NCBI RefSeq assembly: GCF_024362205.1
Contig: NZ_CP101462.1
Location: forward strand, 2,565,001-2,629,000
Source of the DNA: Exiguobacterium aurantiacum
GTDB taxonomy: Bacteria; Bacillota; Bacilli; Exiguobacteriales; Exiguobacteriaceae
Reading direction: 5' to 3'
Length of the DNA: 64,000 bases
The notes under the pieces were generated by a model. It was not told the origin of the DNA, did not search any database, and saw nothing but the letters and a program-made list of their open reading frames with translations. Positions 33,749-42,903 of this stretch are shown piece after piece. The position numbers and the translations under genes were made by a program. The first letter of the stretch is position 1. Each line of letters starts with the position of its first letter.

Positions 33749-35155
33749 TTGAAAATGCCAAACAATTTCTTGTTCGGCGCTGCATCGGCTTCTTACCAAG
33801 TCGAGGGCGCATGGAACGAGGACGGGAAAGGACTCTCGAACTGGGACGTCTTCTCGAAAATTCCTGGAAAAACATTTGAAGATACGAACGGCGACGTCGC
33901 CGTCGACCATTACCACCGTTATAAAGAAGACATCGCACTCATGGCGGAGATGGGACTCGAATCATACCGTTTCTCGATTTCATGGCCGCGTGTCTTCCCG
34001 AACGGCACAGGTGAAGTGAACGAAAAAGGGCTCGAGTTTTACAACAACTTGATTGACGAGTGCTTGAAGCACAACATCGTCCCGTTCGTGACACTCTACC
34101 ACTGGGATCTCCCGCAAGCGCTTGAAGAAAAAGGCGGCTGGAAAAATCCAGAGACGGTTGACGCATTCGTCCGTTTCGCCGATACTTGCTTCCAATCGTT
34201 CGGCGACCGTGTCCGTCACTGGATCACGTTCAACGAAGCGGTCATCTTCTGTTCACTCGGCTATTTGACTGGGGCACACCCGCCAGGCATCGAAGGCGAC
34301 GTCAAAGGATACTTCCAAACGACGCACCACGTCTTCGTCGCTCACGCTCGTGCCGTCGAGTTGTTCAAACAAAACGGATATGAAGGCGAAATCGGAATCA
34401 CACACGTGTTCAACCCGGCTTTCAGCATCGATGACGCCGAAGAGAACAAGTTCGCCGAAATGCACGCGAACGCTTACTCGACACATTGGTTCTATGATCC
34501 GATTTTGAAAGGTGAATACCCAGCGTACGTCGTGAAAGGACTCGAGGAGCAAGGCCTTCTCCCTGACATGACAGACGAAGAGCTCGACCTCTTGAAGCGC
34601 ACGGCTTCGATGAACGACTTCATTGGCCTCAACTACTACAGCCCGCAACGCGTCATGAAAAATGACTCGGCGCTCGTCATGGCCGGTGGCCGTGAGAACT
34701 CGACAGGCCGCCCGGGTAACCCATCGTTCGATGGCGTCTATAAGACGGTCATGATGGATGATAAGGTCTACACGAAATGGGCTTGGGAAATCTCACCGGA
34801 AGCGTTCCTTGACGGCATGCACATGCTCAAAGATCGTTACGGCGATGTGAAAATCTACATTACAGAGAACGGTCTCGGTGATGTAGACCCAATCGTGGAC
34901 GGAGAAATCGTCGACGACGCGCGCATCGAATATATCGAAGGTCATATCCGCGCCGTGAAACACGCTGTCGAACAGGGTGTCAACGTCGCAGGTTACTACG
35001 CTTGGTCGGCCATCGATCTTCTCAGCTGGCTCAACGGATATAAGAAGCAGTATGGCTTCATCTACGTTGACCACGCCAACGGGCTTGCTCGTAAGAAGAA
35101 AAAATCGTTCTACTGGTACAAAGATATTATCGCTACTCGCGCTGAAAACCTATAA
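33749..35155 (+). CDS. 6-phospho-beta-glucosidase, GH1
   Basis: 468 residues. Cleaves the phosphorylated beta-glucoside delivered by the PTS. Acid/base Glu163 in TFNEA and nucleophile Glu373 in ITENG. The C-terminal stretch LLSWLNGYKKQYGFIYV has the Ser, Lys and Tyr positions that bind the sugar 6-phosphate in phospho-glucosidases, unlike the second GH1 enzyme of this window. The TTG at 33749, 8 nt from GAGG, is favoured; ATG 33755 is the alternative. Confidence 0.93.
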   Translation: MKMPNNFLFGAASASYQVEGAWNEDGKGLSNWDVFSKIPGKTFEDTNGDVAVDHYHRYKEDIALMAEMGLESYRFSISWPRVFPNGTGEVNEKGLEFYNNLIDECLKHNIVPFVTLYHWDLPQALEEKGGWKNPETVDAFVRFADTCFQSFGDRVRHWITFNEAVIFCSLGYLTGAHPPGIEGDVKGYFQTTHHVFVAHARAVELFKQNGYEGEIGITHVFNPAFSIDDAEENKFAEMHANAYSTHWFYDPILKGEYPAYVVKGLEEQGLLPDMTDEELDLLKRTASMNDFIGLNYYSPQRVMKNDSALVMAGGRENSTGRPGNPSFDGVYKTVMMDDKVYTKWAWEISPEAFLDGMHMLKDRYGDVKIYITENGLGDVDPIVDGEIVDDARIEYIEGHIRAVKHAVEQGVNVAGYYAWSAIDLLSWLNGYKKQYGFIYVDHANGLARKKKKSFYWYKDIIATRAENL

Positions 35156-35166
35156 GGAGGTTCCCC

Positions 35167-36495
35167 ATGAGCCGCTTAGAAACCGTATTTGAAAAATTCA
35201 CGCCAGGGTTCGTTCGTTTCGCGAACGCCAAGCCCGTCCTTGCAATTAAGGACGGGTTCATCCTGACGATGCCGATGACGATCATCGGGTCATTGTTCTT
35301 GCTCATCCTCGCGCTCCCGATTCCAGGCTGGGCCGAATTCATGTCAGGTCTGTTCGGAGCCGATTGGACGCTCCCCCTCACGCAAGTCGTCGGTGCGACG
35401 TTTGACATCCTTGCTTTAATCGGTGTTTTTGGAATCGCTTACTCGTACGTAAAAAACGAGAAAATCGAAGGCGTACCAGCTGGTATCCTCGGAATCATCT
35501 CGTTCTTGATTATCACGCAAGCGTCTGTCCTCTCTGAAGGTGGAGAAACAGTCGGCGGAGTCATCCCGAAAGTATGGACAGGCGGACAAGGTGTCCTCGC
35601 TGCCATCGTCGTCGGATTGGTCGTCGGATTCATTTATTCGCAGTTCATCAAACGCGGAATCAGCATCAAAATGCCTGACGGTGTTCCACCAGGCGTATCG
35701 AACTCATTCTCAGCACTCGTTCCTGGTCTTGCGATCATCACACTTGCGGTTGCGACGTTCGCGACTTTCCAAGCGGTTGCCGATCGTACGTTCACAGAAG
35801 TCGTCTATGACGTGCTTCAAGCTCCGCTTCAAAACTTGACGGACACACTTGCTGGAGCCGTTATTATCATGGTGCTCATGTCAGTCATGTGGTGGTGTGG
35901 AATTCACGGTGCCGCGATTATCATGGGGATTATGGGACCACTCCTTACAGCAAACGCGCTTCAAAACCAAGCAATTCTTGATTCAGGTGAAACACTCGTA
36001 GCCGGTGAGAATGCGAAAATCGTTACAATCCAGTTCCTCGACGTGTTCACGAAGCTCGGCGGATCAGGAATCACAATCGGATTCATCATCGCAACACTCA
36101 TCGTCGCCCGTTCGGCTCACTTGAAGCAACTCGGCAAGCTCTCGCTTGCGCCAAGTCTCTTCAACATCAACGAGCCGGTCATCTTCGGGATGCCGATCGT
36201 GTTCAACCCGATCATGTTCGTACCGTTCGTCATCGTTCCGGCGATTGCTTCGTTCATGGTCTACTTCTCAATCCTTTGGGGTTGGGTCGACCCGTTCAAC
36301 GCGCTTCAAGTGCCTTGGACGACACCACCGGTCATCTCCGGTTTCTTAATCGGCGGATGGCGTGCAGCGCTCTTACAGATTGTTACGATCGCTATGGCCG
36401 TAGCCGTCTACCTCCCGTTCGTTCGCATGCAAGACCGCGTCTCGTACGGTGAAGAGTTGAAAGCACAAGAAGAATCAGACAAAGCGTCAGCCTAA
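35167..36495 (+). CDS. PTS EIIC permease, cellobiose/lactose family
   Basis: 442 residues, about ten helices. Family stretches: GFILTMPMTIIGSLFLLI near the N-terminus, WWCGIHGAAIIMGI mid-protein, and FNINEPVIFGMPIVFNP (substrate-site loop with conserved Glu). Imports a beta-glucoside, probably cellobiose or an aryl-beta-glucoside. Last gene of the operon; ribosome site AAGGAGG. Confidence 0.95.
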   Translation: MSRLETVFEKFTPGFVRFANAKPVLAIKDGFILTMPMTIIGSLFLLILALPIPGWAEFMSGLFGADWTLPLTQVVGATFDILALIGVFGIAYSYVKNEKIEGVPAGILGIISFLIITQASVLSEGGETVGGVIPKVWTGGQGVLAAIVVGLVVGFIYSQFIKRGISIKMPDGVPPGVSNSFSALVPGLAIITLAVATFATFQAVADRTFTEVVYDVLQAPLQNLTDTLAGAVIIMVLMSVMWWCGIHGAAIIMGIMGPLLTANALQNQAILDSGETLVAGENAKIVTIQFLDVFTKLGGSGITIGFIIATLIVARSAHLKQLGKLSLAPSLFNINEPVIFGMPIVFNPIMFVPFVIVPAIASFMVYFSILWGWVDPFNALQVPWTTPPVISGFLIGGWRAALLQIVTIAMAVAVYLPFVRMQDRVSYGEELKAQEESDKASA

Positions 36496-36505
36496 GCAAA
36501 AAACG

Positions 36506-36535
36506 ACAGCCCTTCTCATCACAGAGAAGGGCTGT
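36506..36535 (+). terminator. Terminator of the PTS operon
   Basis: ACAGCCCTTCTC/GAGAAGGGCTGT, perfect 12-bp stem with a 6-nt loop, followed by the T-rich TATATTTA. Confidence 0.85.
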
Positions 36536-36622
36536 TATATTTAGGGAAACAAGTAATAATGTAGGTGGTTATCAGACATTGTCTACTTAATCGACACTAG
36601 TAAAGAATTAGAAAGGACCTCT

Positions 36623-36817
36623 ATGACAAGAAAGAACCTGCAATGGATCGCGTTTGCTATCGCTATATTGCCTACGTTCGCTCTAGCGATGGCTATGATT
36701 GTCGGATTTCAGTTATCAAGAGAAGACACGAGAACTATCTTGTCTATAGCTTACGGGCTATCGGTGGCCCTACTCTTGATTTCTCTTCTTCTACCTAAGA
36801 TAGTTACTAACAAATAG
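36623..36817 (+). CDS. Small two-helix membrane protein
   Basis: 64 residues with two hydrophobic helices (WIAFAIAILPTFALAMAMIV and LSVALLLISLLLP). Not recognised. ATG preceded by AAAGGA. Followed after 17 nt by another two-helix protein, probably co-transcribed. Confidence 0.65.
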   Translation: MTRKNLQWIAFAIAILPTFALAMAMIVGFQLSREDTRTILSIAYGLSVALLLISLLLPKIVTNK

Positions 36818-36834
36818 ATAAGGAGTAACTGAAT

Positions 36835-37017
36835 ATGAAAAACTACACCCCTAGCTTCATGATCTTATCGAGCGCAGCGCTCGCTTTCGGGCTTGGGTTC
36901 AAATCCATCGTCCCGTACGCGATGTTGATTGGCATCGGGCTACATATGATTTTTCTTCTATGTGCCGCCTACTCGTTAGGCAAGTACCGGGCCAATAAAT
37001 CACAACTCGATTCGTAA
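36835..37017 (+). CDS. Small two-helix membrane protein
   Basis: 60 residues, two helices (FMILSSAALAFGLGF; YAMLIGIGLHMIFLLCAAYS) and a basic tail. Not recognised. Strong AAGGAG site. Second of a two-gene unit, ended by a terminator. Confidence 0.68.
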   Translation: MKNYTPSFMILSSAALAFGLGFKSIVPYAMLIGIGLHMIFLLCAAYSLGKYRANKSQLDS

Positions 37018-37051
37018 CGCCATGACACTTACTGTCACGGCGTTTTTTTCA
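37016..37051 (+). terminator. Terminator after the two small membrane genes
   Basis: AACGCC-A-TGACA/TGTCA-C-GGCGTT hairpin followed by seven T. Confidence 0.9.
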
Positions 37052-37065
37052 TCTGTTTCGTCTTA

Positions 37066-37533
37066 TTACAAATCACTCTCACGTTCCCGGATCGGAAATT
37101 CAGCAGCGATGTCCCGTAAGCCTTTTAGGAAGCGTTCCACGTTCGCTACAGAGGTTTCAAAGTTAATATCAAGTTCTTCCATCTCGTCCCCGAGCGGGTG
37201 CTCCAGATGGCCTCGCACGTCCACCTCATCCCCATCGCCGTCTCTCCTCGTCACCGTCAAGCGGATATACGGTTCTGTCGGTTCGAACTCGACCTGTTGC
37301 ACGTCACCGGCAACGAACGACTCAAATACCGGTATGTAGTGAGCGACGAGCAGACTGTCGAGCATAATGTCATCGAACGTGATCCGATGGTCCGGTGCAT
37401 GAAACCCGACCCAATTCCGATGCCACGCCGCATCATGGATGTTGTCGGCGTCAGGATAGGCATACGCATAGCTCTCGATCGTCACATCAATCGTTTCGTC
37501 ACGCGACGCCAACTTCGTGAGCGCCATCGTCAA
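37066..37533 (-). CDS. Unknown soluble protein, possibly WapI-like immunity fold
   Basis: 155 residues, acidic. The order of features (VTIESYAYAYPDADNIHDAAW near the start in two parts, a mid stretch DSLLVAHYIPVFESF, then VEFEPTEPYIRLTV) recalls WapI-type immunity proteins, where a Dx(A/T)W element precedes an EP-x-L/I strand. This is weak pattern similarity only and no toxin gene is adjacent. Overlaps the upstream membrane gene by four bases. Confidence 0.6.
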   Translation of the reverse strand: MTMALTKLASRDETIDVTIESYAYAYPDADNIHDAAWHRNWVGFHAPDHRITFDDIMLDSLLVAHYIPVFESFVAGDVQQVEFEPTEPYIRLTVTRRDGDGDEVDVRGHLEHPLGDEMEELDINFETSVANVERFLKGLRDIAAEFPIRERESDL

Positions 37534-38030
37534 CTTTCCTTCCTGAGCGAATAGCCGTCAATCTCCTGCAACCGCATCCGTTTCTGATCGACAGCTGCAT
37601 GAACGATGACCGTCACGCCTGGGTTGAGCTCCATCATCTTCTTGATTTTCGTCAAATCGTCGCCTTTGATCTCGACCGGCAAGACGAATTCGCCTTCTCT
37701 CAAATGGATGAACTTGATCTTTCCTTTGTCGTCATAACCTGTCACTTCGTACGTCGCATACTCGCGTTTCATCAACATCTCCCCTTCTTCCGAATCAATC
37801 TCCACACCGAGATCACGAACTTCCCGTTCCCGTTCAATCCGTTTGTCGCGTGCAATCAGTCCTTTCACGCCTAAAAAAGAGGAGAACAGGACAAAAAAAA
37901 TCACGAGGACGTTAAAATAGACGAACCCATATAGTAGCCCGTACAAGAACCAGCACAGCAACGACATCATCATGAGCGAGGTCGTCTTATCCTGTTCTCG
38001 CTCTTGATCCGTCCTATGGTGTAACGCCAT
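37530..38030 (-). CDS. Membrane-anchored protein of unknown function
   Basis: 166 residues. Cytoplasmic N-terminus, two close hydrophobic segments (about 20-57), then a charged domain of about 105 residues with predicted beta strands (YEVTGYDDKGKIKFIHLREG in part). Not recognised. Operon partner of the following unknown gene by ATGA overlap. Confidence 0.68.
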   Translation of the reverse strand: MALHHRTDQEREQDKTTSLMMMSLLCWFLYGLLYGFVYFNVLVIFFVLFSSFLGVKGLIARDKRIEREREVRDLGVEIDSEEGEMLMKREYATYEVTGYDDKGKIKFIHLREGEFVLPVEIKGDDLTKIKKMMELNPGVTVIVHAAVDQKRMRLQEIDGYSLRKES

Positions 38031-38084
38031 CGTCCGTCCTCCTCTCTCTACTTCTTACGTTCCCTGCTTGAATATGTTCCACAC

Positions 38085-38118
38085 AAAAAATCCATCCCTG
38101 TAGCGGCAGGGATGGATT
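38085..38118 (-). terminator. Terminator of the ABC beta-glucoside operon
   Basis: AATCCATCCCTG/CAGGGATGGATT perfect stem with loop CCGCTA, followed by a T-run on the minus strand. Confidence 0.93.
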
Positions 38119-38122
38119 CGTC

Positions 38123-39475
38123 TTACGCCTCGACGCTATCCGCGTGTTTGGCTTTATGGTCGCCGATGACGCCGGCGTACCATTTCGCGCTGTCTTTCCA
38201 GACGCGCTCTTGCGTGTCGAAGTCGATGTAGAGGATGCCGAAGCGTTTCTCGTAACCGAAGCTCCATTCGAAGTTGTCCATGAGCGACCAGAGATAATAT
38301 CCGGCGATGTTCATGCCTTCGTCGTTCAAGTCGGATACGGCTGTGAGGTGCTTTTTAACGTAGTCGATGCGTTTCACGTCATGGACTTCGCCGTTCTCAA
38401 GCACGTCGTCGTAAGCCGCGCCGTTCTCTGTGATGATGATTGGAAGGTCTGTGTACTCGTTACGTAAGCGACGGATCAGGTCTTTGAATTCGTTCGGGGC
38501 GATATCCCAGCCCATGCCCGTCTTGTCGTAATCGGAGTACGCAGCCACCGTCATGAAGTCGTTCGCCGCGCTGAACTCAACGAGTCCGCGGCTGTAGAAG
38601 TTGATGCCGAAGAAGTCGCACTCTGTCGAGATTGTCTCCATGTCACCTGGTTTGATGAAATCGTACGTGTGAACGTATTTCGCGAACAAATTCATCATGT
38701 CGACCGGATACTGACCTTTGAATACTGGGTCGAGGAACCAGCGATTCGAGTAGCCGTCCGAGTTATTTTGTGCGAGTCGATCATTCACCGAGTCCGTCTT
38801 CGCGTAGACCGGTGACAAGTTGAGCGTGATGCCGATTGGCGTCGTCGACTTCAACTCTTGCTTCAACAGTTCGACCGCTTTCCCGTGCGAGAGGAGCATA
38901 TGGTGCACGGCGCGAACCGCTTCGTTCATGTCACGATGTCCCGGTGCATGAACACCGAGATGGTAGCCGAGGAATCCGGCACACCATGGCTCGTTGTGCG
39001 TAATCCACGAGTCGACGATGCCGTCGAGTTCATCAAAGCACACTTTGGCATAATCGAGGAACCAATCGACCGAGTCGCGGTTCACCCAGCCGCCTTCTTC
39101 ATGTGCCCACATCGGGAGATCCCAGTGGTAGAGCGTGACGGCCGGCTTGATGCCTTCCTCACGGAGGCGTGTCGCGAGCGTCTTGTAGAACGCCATCCCA
39201 GCCGGGTTGAACTCACCTTTCGCCGGGAAGATGCGCGGCCAGGCGATCGAGAAGCGATACGTGTCGACACCGAGCTGTTTGATGTGCTGGATGTCTTCTT
39301 CGAAGCGGTGGTAGTGGTCGCACGCGACGTCACCGTTATGCTTCTCGAACACGCGGCCGTCGATGTCACAGAACATGTCCCAAATCGACGGGGTACGCCC
39401 GTCTTCGTTATGCGCACCTTCAATCTGATACGACGAAGTGGCCGTTCCGAAGACGAAGTCTTTGTTAAACTGCAT
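38123..39475 (-). CDS. Beta-glucosidase, GH1
   Basis: 450 residues. Acid/base Glu162 in THNEP, nucleophile Glu350 in ITENG. The sugar-binding stretch MDNFEWSFGYEKRFG carries the Glu typical of enzymes acting on non-phosphorylated glucosides, which matches delivery by an ABC importer. Last gene of the operon after two permeases. ATG with AGAGGA upstream. Confidence 0.94.
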   Translation of the reverse strand: MQFNKDFVFGTATSSYQIEGAHNEDGRTPSIWDMFCDIDGRVFEKHNGDVACDHYHRFEEDIQHIKQLGVDTYRFSIAWPRIFPAKGEFNPAGMAFYKTLATRLREEGIKPAVTLYHWDLPMWAHEEGGWVNRDSVDWFLDYAKVCFDELDGIVDSWITHNEPWCAGFLGYHLGVHAPGHRDMNEAVRAVHHMLLSHGKAVELLKQELKSTTPIGITLNLSPVYAKTDSVNDRLAQNNSDGYSNRWFLDPVFKGQYPVDMMNLFAKYVHTYDFIKPGDMETISTECDFFGINFYSRGLVEFSAANDFMTVAAYSDYDKTGMGWDIAPNEFKDLIRRLRNEYTDLPIIITENGAAYDDVLENGEVHDVKRIDYVKKHLTAVSDLNDEGMNIAGYYLWSLMDNFEWSFGYEKRFGILYIDFDTQERVWKDSAKWYAGVIGDHKAKHADSVEA

Positions 39476-39499
39476 AATCCATTCCTCTTTTCTCTCTAG

Positions 39500-40426
39500 T
39501 TATTCTTTGACCGCACCAGCCGAGATACTGCTGACGATGTATTTCGACAAGAACAAGAAGGCGATCATAATCGGCACGACCGAGATGGCGATACCGAGGT
39601 AAAGGGCACCGAGGTTCTCGGCGACCTGTGAACCTTTCAAGAAGCCCATGAGGACCGGCAACGTGTACTTCTCTGGTGAGAACAAGAGCACGAGCGGCAT
39701 CAAGTAGTTGTTCCATGAGCCGATGAACGTAAAGATCGACATCGTCGCGACGGCTGGCATCATCATCGGGAGCGCAATAGTATGGAAGATGCGCAGTTCG
39801 CTCGCTCCATCGATTCGAGCCGCTTCAATCATACTGACGTGCAGCGTCGCTTGTGTGTACTGGCGGATGAAGAAGACGACGAACGGACTGGCGATCGACG
39901 GGATGATGAGCGGGATGAACGAATCAAGAATCCCGAGCGTCTTCGAAATCTCGTAGAACCCGATGAGTCCAAGTTGCCCTGGGACCATCATCATGACGAG
40001 CATGAAGATGAACATCACGTTTTTGCCTTTGAAGTTATAGAAGGCGAATCCGAACGCAGTCATCGCTGAGAAGTAACCAGAGAGCAATGTCACGAGCACC
40101 GCGACGATCAAACTGTTTTTAAAACCGGTCCAAATGTTAATATAGTCGCTCAAAATCGCATAGTTTTCGACGAGCGCCGATCCAGGGATGAGCGAGAAAC
40201 CAGACATGATTTCACCGTTCGTCCGAGTCGCGTTGACGAGCATCATCAAGAACGGGATGAAACAGATAATCGTCAAGATAATCAAGCCCGTGTAAATTAA
40301 GCCACGGCTAAACCATTTCTTTTTCTGCTTCTTTACTGGCGGTTCCACGCGAAGCGGTTTCTCCTCACGCGGCGGCTGCACTTCGCTGTCGGCGAGCATA
40401 CGCCGTGATTCTGCATTTTGTTCCAT
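39500..40426 (-). CDS. Sugar ABC transporter permease, MalG type
   Basis: 308 residues: a long basic cytoplasmic N-terminus, six helices, and the EAA loop EAARIDGASELRIFHTIALP that docks the ATPase. Inner-membrane half of an oligosaccharide importer, with the MalF-type partner encoded 3 bp upstream. Ribosome site AAGGGAG. Confidence 0.94.
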   Translation of the reverse strand: MEQNAESRRMLADSEVQPPREEKPLRVEPPVKKQKKKWFSRGLIYTGLIILTIICFIPFLMMLVNATRTNGEIMSGFSLIPGSALVENYAILSDYINIWTGFKNSLIVAVLVTLLSGYFSAMTAFGFAFYNFKGKNVMFIFMLVMMMVPGQLGLIGFYEISKTLGILDSFIPLIIPSIASPFVVFFIRQYTQATLHVSMIEAARIDGASELRIFHTIALPMMMPAVATMSIFTFIGSWNNYLMPLVLLFSPEKYTLPVLMGFLKGSQVAENLGALYLGIAISVVPIMIAFLFLSKYIVSSISAGAVKE

Positions 40427-40429
40427 TGC

Positions 40430-41329
40430 TTATGCTCCCTTCTGCGCAGCGCGTTCTTTACGGAACATACCTTTGAAGACGATCGCCGAGAAGACGAGTG
40501 TAATCAAGAACAAGCCGTAAGCGACCGCTGCCGCATAGCCATAGTTGTTATACTTGAATGCTTGGTTGTACAAGTAGAGAACCATCGTGTTCAGTGAGCC
40601 ATCTGGTGCACCGATTCCATCCGTCAATAGGAGCGGAAGATCGAACAGTTGAAGACCACCGATGAGCGATGTAATCATGATGTACAACAGAATCGGTTTG
40701 AGTAGTGGGACCGTGACGTTCGTGAACATCTGCCAACGGTTCGCGCCATCGATATGGGCGGCTTCGAAGAAGTCTTGTGAAATCCCCGATACACCGGCCA
40801 TGACGATGATGAACGAGTGACCGAACCACATCCATGTCAAAATGAGCGAGACGGACAGTTGTGCCGTCACCGGTTGCGATAACCAATTGATCGGGTCTGA
40901 GATGATACCAAGTTTCAAGAGCATCATGTTGAGTGATCCATGCTGCCAGTCGAGCAAGATTCCGAACAAGAGCGCGACGGAACTGATTGTGATCAAGTTA
41001 GGAAGATAGAAGAATGAACGGAAGAACGCAAGGCCCTTCAGTTTCAAACGAAGATCTGAGAACAAGAGCGCGAGAGCCAGTGCGAGACCGATTTGCAAGA
41101 CAAAGTTTATTCCCCAAATCTTAATCGTATTGACGAACGCCTCGATGAAGTATGTGTCTGTCAACAAACGCGCGTAGTTCGCGAAGCCGACGACCTCTTC
41201 TCCTTGGCTGCCGGTATAGTTGGTGAAACTGTAATAGAGGGTCAAGAAGACCGGATAGATACTGAATGTCAAAAAGACGACCCAAAATGGGGCAATAAAC
41301 GCATAGCCGTAACGGTCAAGTTTTTTCAC
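40430..41329 (-). CDS. Sugar ABC transporter permease, MalF type
   Basis: 299 residues, six helices, EAA loop EAAHIDGANRWQMFTNVTVP. The start is a GTG at 41329, 9 nt from GGAAGGAG; an ATG three codons earlier in another frame gives only a two-codon reading. Encoded between the binding protein and the MalG-type permease. Confidence 0.94.
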   Translation of the reverse strand: MKKLDRYGYAFIAPFWVVFLTFSIYPVFLTLYYSFTNYTGSQGEEVVGFANYARLLTDTYFIEAFVNTIKIWGINFVLQIGLALALALLFSDLRLKLKGLAFFRSFFYLPNLITISSVALLFGILLDWQHGSLNMMLLKLGIISDPINWLSQPVTAQLSVSLILTWMWFGHSFIIVMAGVSGISQDFFEAAHIDGANRWQMFTNVTVPLLKPILLYIMITSLIGGLQLFDLPLLLTDGIGAPDGSLNTMVLYLYNQAFKYNNYGYAAAVAYGLFLITLVFSAIVFKGMFRKERAAQKGA

Positions 41330-41351
41330 GTCATGTTACTCCTTCCATAGC

Positions 41352-41384
41352 AACCCTTCAAGGGGGAAATCCCCCCCACGGGTT
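41352..41384 (-). promoter_or_regulatory. Intercistronic stem-loop after the binding-protein gene
   Basis: AACCC/GGGTT and GGGGG/CCCCC arms form a GC-rich hairpin 9 nt after the binding-protein stop, with no T-run. Such hairpins commonly stabilise the highly expressed binding-protein message relative to the permease genes. Confidence 0.65.
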
Positions 41385-41392
41385 AGCTTGCT

Positions 41393-42706
41393 TCAGTCAA
41401 CTGTAATATCTGGGTAAGCGTTCTTCGCTTGTTTTTTGAACTCTTCGATCGCTTCTTCTTTCGACTTCTTACCTTCTACGTACTGAAGGACTGAAGCGCC
41501 GTAGAGCGTGTCGAGCTGTTGGTCATATTTCGTGACGATGCCTGGTGTGATTTCATCCGCTTGGTCGAGGAAGAAGTCGTAGTTGTTCTGTCCGCCGAGG
41601 AACTCATCGCTGAAGTCGTCTTTGATTTTGTCGGTAACTGGTTTGTAAGCGAGGACGTCGCCTGTCTCTTCAGCCCAGCCAGTCAAGAACTCTTCGTCTT
41701 GTGTCATGAGCTTAACGAAATCGTATGCAGCTTCTTTGTTTTTCGATCCTTCGTAAACGCCGAGCCATGTGCCGCCCCAGAAGTACGGGCTTGGACCGTT
41801 CGTGACTGCCCAGTCACCGGCTGTGTCTTTCGCGCTGTCTTTCAAGACGCTGTGGAGACCCCATGTTGGGAGGACGTAAGAGAAGACTTGTGTCTCTGTC
41901 TCTTTGCCGCCTTCTTTAACTTTGATTGGCTTCGACATGCCTTCGAACCAAGATGGTGACCATTCTGGTGCGAGTGCCGTATATTGTTTCTCACGAAGCT
42001 CTTTCGCATAGTCCATGTAGTTGATTTTGTCTTCTGTCAACACGAGTTCGTTCTTGTCGTTTACCCATGCTTCTGGGTTCGCGCCTTGTGAGAACCAACG
42101 GATCGCGCCTTCGTCTGGGAACATTTTGTAGCCTTTTTGCTTCATCTTCTCAGCAACTTCGAAGACGCCGTCCATCGAGCTCATCATGTTGCCGATTTCA
42201 GTCGGGTCATCTGTGCCGAGAACTTCTTTCGCTAAGCTACGTTTGTAGTAGACGCCACCTGGTGTCGTTTGCCATGAGAGCGCGCGCACGTTGCCATCTT
42301 TGTCTTTCCCAAGGTCGAAGACGTAAGGGATGTAGTCGTCTGAGATTTCATTGACGTTGTAAGGCTCGTCTGAAAGGTTTTCCCAGTAGCCTGCGTCAAC
42401 CCATTGCTTGAGGAACGCGATCTCACCTGTGAAGACGTCCGGTGCCCCAACGCCGCTTTCAAGTGCCGGCTTAAGTTTTGTCGGATAGTCGGCGATTGGA
42501 ACGATTGTCAATTCAACCTTGACGCCGTTCTTCTCTTCGTACGTTTTGATTGGTTCTTTGAGCTCGTCCGTGAACGACCAAACTTTGAGGACGTCATCTT
42601 TAGATCCTGACTCAGAACCTGAAGTTCCTTCGTCGTTTGAGCATGCGCCCAAGACGCCGACTGATAGAGCTCCGATTGAAAGTAAGCTGACTAATTTTTT
42701 ACGCAT
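41393..42706 (-). CDS. Sugar ABC transporter substrate-binding lipoprotein
   Basis: 437 residues. Lipoprotein signal with lipobox VLGAC (Cys20 or so), a Ser/Gly-rich linker, then a family 1 solute-binding fold (DVLKVWSFTDELKEPIKTYE in part). Captures a sugar, likely a beta-glucoside given the operon. The ATG at 42706 is used because the earlier in-frame ATG lies within the ribosome site AAGGATGG. No ATPase gene is present in the operon. Confidence 0.93.
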   Translation of the reverse strand: MRKKLVSLLSIGALSVGVLGACSNDEGTSGSESGSKDDVLKVWSFTDELKEPIKTYEEKNGVKVELTIVPIADYPTKLKPALESGVGAPDVFTGEIAFLKQWVDAGYWENLSDEPYNVNEISDDYIPYVFDLGKDKDGNVRALSWQTTPGGVYYKRSLAKEVLGTDDPTEIGNMMSSMDGVFEVAEKMKQKGYKMFPDEGAIRWFSQGANPEAWVNDKNELVLTEDKINYMDYAKELREKQYTALAPEWSPSWFEGMSKPIKVKEGGKETETQVFSYVLPTWGLHSVLKDSAKDTAGDWAVTNGPSPYFWGGTWLGVYEGSKNKEAAYDFVKLMTQDEEFLTGWAEETGDVLAYKPVTDKIKDDFSDEFLGGQNNYDFFLDQADEITPGIVTKYDQQLDTLYGASVLQYVEGKKSKEEAIEEFKKQAKNAYPDITVD

Positions 42707-42734
42707 GTGTGAACCCATCCTTTTAAGTGTTTTT

Positions 42735-42748
42735 AGAAAGCGTTTGCA
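42735..42748 (-). promoter_or_regulatory. cre-like site TGCAAACGCTTTCT
   Basis: 13 of 14 positions of the catabolite-responsive element, located between the operon start and the two LacI operators, suggesting CcpA repression. Confidence 0.65.
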
Positions 42749-42767
42749 AGAAGAAGTAATAATTTGT

Positions 42768-42815
42768 CGAAAGCGCTTTCGGAAATGCCGAAATAAAATA
42801 TCGAAAGCGGTTTCG
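42768..42815. promoter_or_regulatory. Two LacI-family operators before the ABC operon
   Basis: CGAAAGCGCTTTCG (perfect palindrome, 42768-42781) and CGAAAGCGGTTTCG (42802-42815), 34 bp apart. The same palindrome occurs before the LacI-type gene, so all three are probably its sites, although the core resembles cre and CcpA could also bind. Confidence 0.78.
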
Positions 42816-42903
42816 ATTTGGGGTGAATGATTTTCGAAATCGCTCTCTTCTCTCCATTCCGCTGAAGCGAACAGAGCGACTTCGAAAGATCATCGTGACT
42901 TGT

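Noticed and set aside
37066-37533. Toxin-immunity module
   Set aside because: The WapI-like pattern is weak and no toxin or polymorphic-toxin gene lies next to it.
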